In this document: piece after piece, positions 1 through 6,171 of the stretch | How positions within the stretch are numbered: the stretch's first letter is position 1 | How the letters are laid out: each line of letters starts with the position of its first letter | Assembly: GCA_934202215.1 (NCBI GenBank) | Contig: CAKPXR010000034.1 | Location: 1-14,790, forward strand | Direction: 5' to 3' | Source: an uncultured Veillonella sp. | Lineage (GTDB): Bacteria; Bacillota; Negativicutes; Veillonellales; Veillonellaceae | DNA length: 14,790 nt | Made by a program: the position numbers and the translations under genes | Notes under the pieces: model-generated | What the model saw: the letters and a program-made list of their open reading frames with translations, nothing else | Told to the model about the DNA's origin: nothing | The model's database searches: none

Positions 1-34
1 TTTCTTTTAAATTCATAACTATATCTCATGAAAA

Positions 35-68
35 TACCCCCTTTACTGGTTGTCCAGTAAAGGGGGTA
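35..68 (-). terminator. Intrinsic terminator of gdhA
   Basis: A perfect 15-bp inverted repeat (35-49 with 54-68) closes a 4-base loop. Read on the minus strand it lies about 60 bases after the gdhA stop and is followed by TTTTC, a short U-tract. On the plus strand no T-run follows, so it should act for gdhA only. Confidence 0.85.
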
Positions 69-127
69 CATATCACTCATATAGAGCTTACGCCTTTTTG
101 GGTTAGAATTTATAGAGATATGGAAGT

Positions 128-1384
128 CTAACAGTTATAACCGCGCCATTTTGTTTCGACTACGAGTCGTTCAAGGGCAACCATGTATGCTGCTTGACGT
201 GGTGGTACATTGTATTTATGTTGCATTTCCCAAACGGCTTCAAAACTATTTTTCATATTCTTAGTTAATCTTTCGTTAACTTCCTCTTCGGTCCAGTAGA
301 AGCTAGCTTTGTTTTGTACCCATTCATAGTAGGATACAACTACACCGCCGCCGTTAGCAAGAACGTCAGGGATAATATCGATACCTTTTTCATAGAAGTA
401 TTTATCGGCATCGTTAGTAGTAGGACCATTAGCACCTTCTAAAATGATCTTAGCTTGGATATTTTCCATATTGTCTTTGTTCAATTGGTTTTCAAGTGCT
501 GCCATATATAAAACATCAACTGATTGAGACAATAATTCTTGGGGACCAATTGTAGTCATACCAGGCTCGCTATAACCTTTAAGGGAACGTCCATTGGCGT
601 TAGCATATTCATATGCTTTTTCTACGTCTAAACCGTTAGGGTTGTAAATATTAACGCTTGCGTCGCCAATTGCTACAACTTTAGCACCTGCCTGTGCCAT
701 GAGACGAGCACCTACGGAACCAACATTACCAAAGCCTTGAACTGCTACAGTAAGATTTTTAATATCTAAATTTTTCTTAGCAAGGTAGCTTTGTAATGTG
801 ATAAGACAACCGCGACCAGTTGCTTCGTTACGCCCCAAGGAGCCACCTACTTCGATAGGCTTACCAGTAACAATACCAGGGCTCCATTCTCCTTTTAAAG
901 TGCTATATTCGTCAGCAATCCAGCTCATGATTTGAGCATTTGTATTTACGTCTGGTGCAGGAACGTCAGTATTAACACCAATAATAGGTGCAATACGACG
1001 AACAAAGTTACGAGTGAGTCGTTCTAATTCGCGAGGGTTTAATGTTTTAGGATCAACTTTGATACCACCTTTACCACCGCCATAAGGGATATTAGCAATA
1101 GCGTTTTTTATAGTCATCCAAGCAGCTAATGCACGGACTTCGTTTTCATCAGAGTCTGGGTGGAATCGAAGGCCACCTTTAGCACTACCTCGTAATGTAG
1201 AGTGTTGGCAACGATATCCTTCGTATACACGAACCTCACCATTATCTAGTTGAAGCGGCACTGAAACCTTAAGTTCACGTTCTGGGTGACGTAATACTTC
1301 GTACTCGTTGCGAGTATAGCCAAGTTTTTCGGCCGCTACATCTAACGTATTTAACATATTTTCGTATGGGTTATATCCGCTCAT
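128..1384 (-). CDS. gdhA: Glutamate dehydrogenase (Glu/Leu/Phe/Val dehydrogenase family)
   Basis: The 418-residue protein is predicted to interconvert glutamate and 2-oxoglutarate plus ammonia using NAD(P)H in the cytoplasm. The N-terminal dimerisation and substrate domain carries the family lysines: Lys69 in GSAKGG, Lys93 in TIKNA and the catalytic Lys105 in GGGKGG, with Asp145 in APD. The Rossmann domain has GFGNVG at 217-222, and Asp241 ends the second strand, which would suit NAD, although coenzyme choice cannot be settled by eye. Length is typical of the roughly 420-residue hexameric enzymes. The ATG at 1384 is preceded by AGGAGGT at 5-6 bases. The gene stands alone, with a terminator at each side. 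In an amino-acid-using anaerobe it could work catabolically or assimilate ammonia. Family assignment is very secure; direction of use is inference. Confidence 0.97.
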   Translation of the reverse strand: MSGYNPYENMLNTLDVAAEKLGYTRNEYEVLRHPERELKVSVPLQLDNGEVRVYEGYRCQHSTLRGSAKGGLRFHPDSDENEVRALAAWMTIKNAIANIPYGGGKGGIKVDPKTLNPRELERLTRNFVRRIAPIIGVNTDVPAPDVNTNAQIMSWIADEYSTLKGEWSPGIVTGKPIEVGGSLGRNEATGRGCLITLQSYLAKKNLDIKNLTVAVQGFGNVGSVGARLMAQAGAKVVAIGDASVNIYNPNGLDVEKAYEYANANGRSLKGYSEPGMTTIGPQELLSQSVDVLYMAALENQLNKDNMENIQAKIILEGANGPTTNDADKYFYEKGIDIIPDVLANGGGVVVSYYEWVQNKASFYWTEEEVNERLTKNMKNSFEAVWEMQHKYNVPPRQAAYMVALERLVVETKWRGYNC

Positions 1385-1480
1385 AATTACCTCCTGAATA
1401 TCAGAGTAAATGAAATTTTGTTAGTTTTACACATACTGTAATATTCGACGTTGTATACATAATACCCTCTATAAATTTAT

Positions 1481-1508
1481 AACTATAGTCTATAGTTTTT
1501 GATGTTAA
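1481..1508 (-). promoter_or_regulatory. Possible gdhA promoter overlapped by a dyad
   Basis: On the minus strand TTAACA (1503-1508) is followed after 15 bases by TATAGT (1482-1487); each hexamer matches 5 of 6 sigma-A consensus bases but the spacing is short. The -10 lies in one arm of a perfect 7-bp inverted repeat (1481-1487 with 1491-1497, 3-base spacer), which could be an operator. The leader would be about 90 bases. This is a weak call. Confidence 0.3.
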
Positions 1509-1535
1509 ATAACCGTAAAAATATAGGGAGTTACT

Positions 1536-1549
1536 GTGATAATTATCAC
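1536..1549. promoter_or_regulatory. Perfect 14-bp palindrome upstream of gdhA
   Basis: GTGATAATTATCAC is a perfect palindrome of 14 bases in the gene-free stretch upstream of gdhA, about 28 bases beyond the possible -35. It has the size and symmetry of a transcription-factor site and faintly resembles Fur/PerR-type operators (GATAAT half-sites). The binding protein is not identifiable from this sequence. Confidence 0.4.
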
Positions 1550-1607
1550 TTACAACGTTGGTTAGATGATATGCTTGTAGCTATGAAAATGAATACTTTT
1601 ACAAAAA

Positions 1608-1642
1608 AAGAGACTATTGAAATATATTTTCAATAGTCTCTT
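1608..1642 (-). terminator. Intrinsic terminator of the AGCS symporter gene
   Basis: A perfect 15-bp stem (1608-1622 with 1628-1642) closes a 5-base loop. On the minus strand the downstream arm runs straight into a run of T, then GTAAAAG. It starts about 13 bases after the symporter stop codon. It is a textbook Rho-independent terminator. Confidence 0.93.
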
Positions 1643-1655
1643 AGGAATACATATT

Positions 1656-3116
1656 TTATTTTTCTACAGTGTTCTCAACTGGAGTTGGAGGAACAGAGGA
1701 GTCTGTAGTTTGGCCATCCCCCCACCATACGATACCATATGTATGATTAAGAACGGATCGGTTGAATACAGGGCTTTCGATACCGGCCTTACGTTGTTTA
1801 ATATAGTCATCAAGGGCAAGGCCTGCTGTGCGGCCCATACGTACGATAGAACTGATATTAGTCAATACTAGGAATGCCATGAATAAATCGGCTAAATTCC
1901 ATACTAGATCAAGAGAAGCAATGGAGCCTACAAATGTCATGATAATTACACCGATACGGAATAAATGAAGATAGAATCTTTTTTCTGTTAAGTGGCTAAT
2001 ATTGATTTCACCATAGTAATAGTTACCGATTAATGAACTGAAAGAGAACATTACGATAAAGATTGCTACCGCTGTTGGTGCCCAAGAACCAAGTTGTTGT
2101 TCTAGATTATGTTGTACTAGCGCAACACCAGTTAAACCTGTTGTGCTATAGTCGCCAACCATGAGTACAATGAATGCTGAAGCTGTACAAATGATGAAAG
2201 TATCAAGGAATACACCAAATGCTTGGACAAGACCTTGTTCTACAGGGTGATTAACAGATGCAGTAGCCGCTGCATTAGGAACAGAGCCTTCACCTGCTTC
2301 ATTAGAGAATAAGCCACGTTTAATACCATTCATTACAGTAGCGCCTAGTAGACCACCACCTGCAGCGGCTGGTTCAAAGGCTGAAGTAATAATAGTATAA
2401 ATAACATGTGGAAATTGGGTAATGTTCATAATGACTACGAATAATGCAGTAGCAATATATAGTACAGCCATGATAGGAACGATAATTTCAGATGCTTTGG
2501 CAACGCGATGAATACCACCAAAAATAATGAGGCCAAGAAGTATGGCTACAACAGCACCGGTGTAGGATACATCAAAGTTAAATACTTGAAGTGATGCAGC
2601 TAATGTGTTCGCTTGTACAGAGTTGTAAATCCAACCGTATGTAATACTGATTAGAATAGCAAATAAAACAGATAATGCTTTGTTGTTTAAACCATAGCGA
2701 ATATAGTAGGCTGGACCACCGTAGAAACCGCCTTTAGCAACAGGTTCCTTATAAATTTGTGCTAACGTAGATTCAATGAAGCCTGTGGCAGCACCGATGA
2801 GTGCGATAACCCACATCCAGAAGATAGCACCAGGGCCACCAAGTACAACGGCAATGGCGATACCTGCGATATTACCAACACCTACACGAGATGCGGTACT
2901 AACACAGAATGCTTGGAATGAAGATACATGATTTTTTTCAGTAGAACTACCTGCACCGTTGACTACGAGACGAATCATTTCTTTAATCATACGAATTTGT
3001 ACAAAATTCGTTGTCATGGTAAAGAAGAGACCTGCGCCGATGAGGATAAAAATGATGAAATAACTCCATAAATAGCCATTAATGGTAGTAATAGCATCAT
3101 TGAGCATTGCTTCCAT
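1656..3116 (-). CDS. Alanine/glycine:cation symporter (AGCS family)
   Basis: The 486-residue inner-membrane protein belongs to the AGCS family (TC 2.A.25, Na_Ala_symp), which imports alanine or glycine with Na+ (some members with H+). About ten to eleven hydrophobic segments can be seen. Family blocks are clear: SRVGVGNIAGIA at 77-88 followed by LGGPGA, GGFYGGPAYYI at 129-139, and GLFSNEAGEGSVPNAAATA at 268-286. The last about 60 residues after the final membrane segment are polar with a Pro/Thr-rich end, likely cytoplasmic. The ATG at 3116 has AAGGGG about nine bases upstream; a second in-frame ATG three codons later is less well placed. The gene is monocistronic, between its own promoter and terminator. 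It is homologous to AlsT-type carriers; exact substrate and ion are inference. Confidence 0.93.
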   Translation of the reverse strand: MEAMLNDAITTINGYLWSYFIIFILIGAGLFFTMTTNFVQIRMIKEMIRLVVNGAGSSTEKNHVSSFQAFCVSTASRVGVGNIAGIAIAVVLGGPGAIFWMWVIALIGAATGFIESTLAQIYKEPVAKGGFYGGPAYYIRYGLNNKALSVLFAILISITYGWIYNSVQANTLAASLQVFNFDVSYTGAVVAILLGLIIFGGIHRVAKASEIIVPIMAVLYIATALFVVIMNITQFPHVIYTIITSAFEPAAAGGGLLGATVMNGIKRGLFSNEAGEGSVPNAAATASVNHPVEQGLVQAFGVFLDTFIICTASAFIVLMVGDYSTTGLTGVALVQHNLEQQLGSWAPTAVAIFIVMFSFSSLIGNYYYGEINISHLTEKRFYLHLFRIGVIIMTFVGSIASLDLVWNLADLFMAFLVLTNISSIVRMGRTAGLALDDYIKQRKAGIESPVFNRSVLNHTYGIVWWGDGQTTDSSVPPTPVENTVEK

Positions 3117-3163
3117 AAAAAAGCCCCTTTCTCATAAAAAGAATTCATATAATTATTAATGAT

Positions 3164-3192
3164 ATTGTATCAATTTCTATAGACTCTGTAAA
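3164..3192 (-). promoter_or_regulatory. Predicted sigma-A promoter of the AGCS symporter gene
   Basis: On the minus strand TTTACA (3187-3192) and TACAAT (3164-3169) are separated by exactly 17 bases; each matches 5 of 6 consensus bases. Transcription would begin near 3157, giving a leader of about 40 bases. The -35 hexamer starts at the end of the T-tract of the preceding gntR terminator, so the two signals are packed back to back. Confidence 0.65.
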
Positions 3193-3195
3193 ACA

Positions 3196-3223
3196 AAAAT
3201 CCCTCACAAGAGTGAAGGATTTT
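3196..3223 (-). terminator. Intrinsic terminator of the ispE-gntR unit
   Basis: A 12-bp stem with one C-A mismatch (3196-3207 with 3212-3223) closes the 4-base loop 3208-3211. On the minus strand the stem ends in TTTT and continues TGTTTTAC, a good T-tract. It lies about 40 bases after the gntR stop. Confidence 0.85.
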
Positions 3224-3262
3224 ATTAATAATTTATTATTGCATAGCAACTAGGATATTTCT

Positions 3263-3955
3263 TTAAGATTTAATGAATTCCTGAGATTCTTCCATGCCTT
3301 GTAGTAAGGTTTGTTCAGAATGTTCCATATGAATTCTAGCAAGTTTCCGAGCTTGTGTAGCGTTATGTGAAGCGATAGCTTCTACTAATAGGCGATGTTC
3401 TTCCCAAGTTTTTCTAAGGCGGCCTGGTTGGTTCATAGAAAAGCTACGGAACCGATAGGTTTGCTCGCGTAAGTTGTGAACGATGTCTGCAAGTCGTTCA
3501 TTGCGAGAGGCTCGGTATAGAACTTCGTGAAATTCCACGTCCGCTGCTACGACGGATTCCATATCTTTGTTTTCCATATGGTCTCCAATTTCTACAAGCA
3601 TTCGTTCCAAGGTTTCGATTTCCTCTTCTGTAATGCGTTCCGCTGCAAGACCTGCAGCTAGCTCTTCGAGAGCAGATCGAATTTCAAATACTTGAGTAAT
3701 ATCCTTTAAAGATATATTTGCTACATATGTACCGCGACGAGGGACCATGACAACAAAGCCTTCTAGTTCAAGCTTGCGAATGGCTTCGCGAATTGGTGTA
3801 CGGCTTACGCCAAGTTCTTCGGCTAGAGGAATTTCCATAAGGCGTTCACCAGGTTTTAAAACACCATCTTGAATGGCTTGGCGCAATGTTTCGCTTACAA
3901 CTTCGCGTAGAGGTTTATAAGCATCCAAGCGTATTGGTTGTAACCGTTTTGTCAT
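3263..3955 (-). CDS. GntR-family transcriptional regulator, FCD subfamily
   Basis: The 230-residue protein is a predicted ligand-responsive DNA-binding regulator. An N-terminal winged helix (about residues 12-80) contains the GntR recognition block LGVSRTPIREAIRKLELEGF at 48-67. An all-helical FCD effector domain follows (about 85-220). Asp139, His143, His187 and His209 fit the usual FCD metal-binding set, so a metal-assisted carboxylate ligand is plausible. I chose the ATG at 3955 because AGGAGGAC lies five bases upstream. The frame could open 15 codons earlier at 4000, but that would run deep into ispE. The start codon overlaps the ispE stop as ATGA, so translation is probably coupled. The target genes are unknown; FCD members usually control metabolic or transport genes, often adjacent ones. 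Confidence 0.93.
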   Translation of the reverse strand: MTKRLQPIRLDAYKPLREVVSETLRQAIQDGVLKPGERLMEIPLAEELGVSRTPIREAIRKLELEGFVVMVPRRGTYVANISLKDITQVFEIRSALEELAAGLAAERITEEEIETLERMLVEIGDHMENKDMESVVAADVEFHEVLYRASRNERLADIVHNLREQTYRFRSFSMNQPGRLRKTWEEHRLLVEAIASHNATQARKLARIHMEHSEQTLLQGMEESQEFIKS

Positions 3956-4848
3956 GGTAAGTCCTCCTGTGTACATGTTTTTGTAATGAGAGAAAGCCAA
4001 TCATGGCCTGCTGCTTTAATCTCTTCTTGCAGCTGTAATGCTTCCATCGGCTTGTCGAGTAATACTACCATTGTAGGACCACTACCAGTCATGATAGTTG
4101 GATACCCACGACTCGTAAAGAAATCTTTGCACATAACAAGCTCTTCGTGGTCGGGAAAGAGTAGTTCTTCAAAGGTGTTCGCACTAGCTAGGAAAGCAGA
4201 TTTTAAGTCATTGTTTTCTAAGTGATTGTGGACTGTATCTATGGTTTGTTTGGTTGCAACTGACTTGCCATTGAAGCGTCCATAAGCAGCTGCCGTAGAG
4301 ACTGAAATCTTAGGCTTCACTAGCAATAGCCAATGTGGATCTGGAGACTTTCCGTATGTTAATATTTCACCACGACCCGTGCCGCGTGCGGTGCCGCCTT
4401 GTAATAAGAATGGTACATCAGACCCAAGGGTAGCACCGATTTTTAAGAGTTCCTCTTGAGTGAGGCGTAAATCCCAGAAGCGATTGAGGCCTACTAACAT
4501 AGCTGCCGCATCAGCACTGCCACCACCAAGACCTGCTTGGATAGGCACGCGTTTTAATAGGTGGATTGCGGCGCCTGCTTTACATCCCGTATAAGCTTGG
4601 ACTGCCCGTAATGTTTTGAGGGCAAGATTCTCTTCACCGTAAGTCACTAGTTTTTGCATATACTCTGGTAATTCTGGAGCACCACCAGAGAAAACTACGG
4701 AATGATGCTTAGCAAAATAAATGGAATCGCTAAGGCGAATGGATTGGAATATAGAGTCGATATCGTGATATCCATCTTCGCGCTTGCCAGTAATAGCAAG
4801 ACCTATATTGATTTTACTGCAACCGAGTTGCTCAAAACTTTTACTCAT
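3952..4848 (-). CDS. ispE: 4-diphosphocytidyl-2-C-methyl-D-erythritol kinase
   Basis: IspE phosphorylates CDP-methylerythritol with ATP in the MEP (non-mevalonate) route to isoprenoids, in the cytoplasm. The 298-residue sequence is a GHMP kinase of normal length. Visible blocks are SKINIGLAITGKREDGYH at 11-28, which holds the substrate-side lysine (Lys12), the ATP-binding glycine loop PIQAGLGGGSADAA at 102-115, and LGSDVPF at 141-147 with the catalytic aspartate Asp144. The C-terminal glycine-rich block MTGSGPTMV is also present. The ATG at 4848 has only a partial ribosome binding site (GAGG). The gene is divergent from the YitT-like gene and leads a two-gene unit with gntR, whose start overlaps its stop. 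Isoprenoid supply links loosely to undecaprenyl phosphate, the WecA acceptor. Confidence 0.96.
   Translation of the reverse strand: MSKSFEQLGCSKINIGLAITGKREDGYHDIDSIFQSIRLSDSIYFAKHHSVVFSGGAPELPEYMQKLVTYGEENLALKTLRAVQAYTGCKAGAAIHLLKRVPIQAGLGGGSADAAAMLVGLNRFWDLRLTQEELLKIGATLGSDVPFLLQGGTARGTGRGEILTYGKSPDPHWLLLVKPKISVSTAAAYGRFNGKSVATKQTIDTVHNHLENNDLKSAFLASANTFEELLFPDHEELVMCKDFFTSRGYPTIMTGSGPTMVVLLDKPMEALQLQEEIKAAGHDWLSLITKTCTQEDLP
3961..3968 (-). promoter_or_regulatory. Ribosome binding site that fixes the gntR start
   Basis: AGGAGGAC on the minus strand lies five bases before the ATG at 3955 and inside the last codons of ispE. It supports this start over the upstream in-frame ATG at 4000. Confidence 0.85.
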
Positions 4849-4952
4849 AATAGCCTCGTTTGTAACGTATGTAATATATGCAGTATATATGTTTATTTTA
4901 TACTCTTATAAAGTGATTGAAAATAACCATTAAGTGGTTTATGATGAATTTG

Positions 4953-4998
4953 TATACGCATATTGTTTTATTCTTACATGTATTGTAAATAGCGTATA
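4953..4998. repeat. Dyads in the divergent ispE/YitT-like intergenic region
   Basis: Two inverted repeats lie here. TATACGC (4953-4959) is mirrored by GCGTATA (4992-4998) with 32 bases between. Inside it, TTACA (4974-4978) and TGTAA (4984-4988) are separated by 5 bases. The inner dyad overlaps the proposed -35 of the YitT-like gene, so an operator is possible. The region is AT-rich, so chance is not excluded. Confidence 0.35.
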
Positions 4999-5000
4999 TT
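4973..5000 (+). promoter_or_regulatory. Possible promoter of the YitT-like gene
   Basis: CTTACA (4973-4978, 4 of 6 consensus) and TATATT (4995-5000, 5 of 6) are separated by 16 bases. Transcription would start near 5007, about 47 bases before the ATG. The region is very AT-rich, so other -10-like sequences exist. Confidence 0.35.
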
Positions 5001-5053
5001 TTAGTTAGTTCATTATAGAATATTTATAGTGAAATGGCAATTTGGAGGGAGCT

Positions 5054-5983
5054 ATGTTCGCTAAGTATAAAACTGTTGTCTATGAAAGCCTCATGGTTAT
5101 CCTTGGATGTGCCATATTTGGTGCCGGTATTGATGCCTTTGTATTGCCACACAAATTGGTTAGCACTGGTATTAGTGGGGTAGGCTTGATTTTGTATTAT
5201 TTAACTGGGTTATCCATTGGTTCTTGGAATATGATCTTAAATATTCCTATATTTTGGGCAGCCTGGAAGTGGCTAGGCACACGTGTTGTTATCAAGACCT
5301 TGTATGGCACGTTGATGTTATCTTGGATGGTTGATTTATTTAATTTTTTGCAATATGACGTGATTATTAGAGATCCCTTATTGAGTTCTATGATGGCCGG
5401 TATTACAACTGGTGTAGGACTTGGTATTGTGTACCGCGTCGGTGGCAACACGGGTGGTCTTGATCCGATTGCACTCATTGTACGTAAGTATTATGGGCTT
5501 CAAATGGGGTCCATTAATAGTGCCATTAACTGCGCTATTCTCGTTGCCGCAATTGGCGTTGTTGGCCTTGAAGCAGTAGCAGTAACGCTTATTAGTGTGT
5601 ATGTGTATACTATTATTACGAATAAGGTAGTTATTGGCTTTAACCAGCGGAAGGTTGCTTTCATCATTACCTATCGTACCGACGAGGTATGTGCATGCAT
5701 CATCAATAAGGTTGGTCGTGGGGCTACTATCATTAATGGCATTGGTGCCTATACGCGTACACCGAAGCAAATCGTTATGGTAGCAGTTAATCTGTTGCAA
5801 GTAAATAAGTTGAAAGAGGTCATTCAAGAAGCTGATCCGAATGTGTTTATTTTGATAACTGATGCACAAGAGGTCATTGGTCAAGGATTTACGCAACCTA
5901 TTATCCCTACTGAAGTCTGTGAACAGTTAAAGAATAAGCGTGTTACTCTAGAGGATAATACACAAACTGTACATAATCAGTGA
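5054..5983 (+). CDS. YitT-family membrane protein (DUF161/DUF2179)
   Basis: The 309-residue protein has about five to six hydrophobic helices over residues 1-195 and a soluble C-terminal domain. Two related glycine-rich loops, LVSTGISGVGLI at 35-46 and YRVGGNTGGLDPIALI at 127-142, mark the duplicated YitT membrane unit. Residues about 200-279, ending in EVIGQGF, match the DUF2179 domain, which is predicted to be cytoplasmic. The molecular function of the family is not established; a transporter or channel gated by the DUF2179 domain is inference. The ATG at 5054 has GGAGGG five bases upstream; the frame also has a TTG at 5042, but using it would place the binding site inside the gene. It is divergent from ispE, with no partner gene, and no clear terminator follows. 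Confidence 0.9.
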   Translation: MFAKYKTVVYESLMVILGCAIFGAGIDAFVLPHKLVSTGISGVGLILYYLTGLSIGSWNMILNIPIFWAAWKWLGTRVVIKTLYGTLMLSWMVDLFNFLQYDVIIRDPLLSSMMAGITTGVGLGIVYRVGGNTGGLDPIALIVRKYYGLQMGSINSAINCAILVAAIGVVGLEAVAVTLISVYVYTIITNKVVIGFNQRKVAFIITYRTDEVCACIINKVGRGATIINGIGAYTRTPKQIVMVAVNLLQVNKLKEVIQEADPNVFILITDAQEVIGQGFTQPIIPTEVCEQLKNKRVTLEDNTQTVHNQ

Positions 5984-5988
5984 GTAAA

Positions 5989-6065
5989 CTCAAAATGATG
6001 TATGTGTCATTTCATATTAATCATGTGTAAATATAATATTTTATGATTGATATATGCATTTTGAG
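5989..6065. repeat. Long inverted repeat after the YitT-like gene
   Basis: CTCAAAATG (5989-5997) is perfectly complementary to CATTTTGAG (6057-6065). Between them AATCAT (6019-6024) can pair with ATGATT (6043-6048). A branched RNA structure is possible just after the stop codon at 5983. Only a weak T-rich stretch (CTTTC) follows, so this is a doubtful terminator. Confidence 0.3.
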
Positions 6066-6133
6066 CTTTCTGAAATTTGTTATTAAACCATTAGTAGAAA
6101 CAATCGTAAAACTATTAAATTTAGTAAGACTTG

Positions 6134-6148
6134 AGGGCTTAGAGCCCT
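6134..6148 (+). repeat. Small hairpin in the pgm leader
   Basis: AGGGCT (6134-6139) pairs with AGCCCT (6143-6148) around a 3-base loop, and two further pairs including a G-U can extend it. It ends 12 bases before the ribosome binding site AGGAGG (6161-6166). No T-run follows, so it is not a terminator; it may affect mRNA stability or translation. Confidence 0.45.
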
Positions 6149-6171
6149 TATGATGAGATTAGGAGGTTCCT

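Noticed and set aside
1617..1871. Plus-strand reading frame of 84 codons at the symporter 3' end
   Set aside because: It is antisense to the symporter C-terminus, begins inside the terminator hairpin, has no ribosome binding site and resembles no protein family.
3956..4000. Upstream ATG start of the GntR regulator at 4000
   Set aside because: It would place 45 more bases inside ispE and ignores the strong AGGAGGAC site before the ATG at 3955.
5197..5896. Two minus-strand frames inside the YitT-like gene
   Set aside because: They are antisense to a clear membrane protein gene, lack ribosome binding sites, and their translations show no domain pattern.
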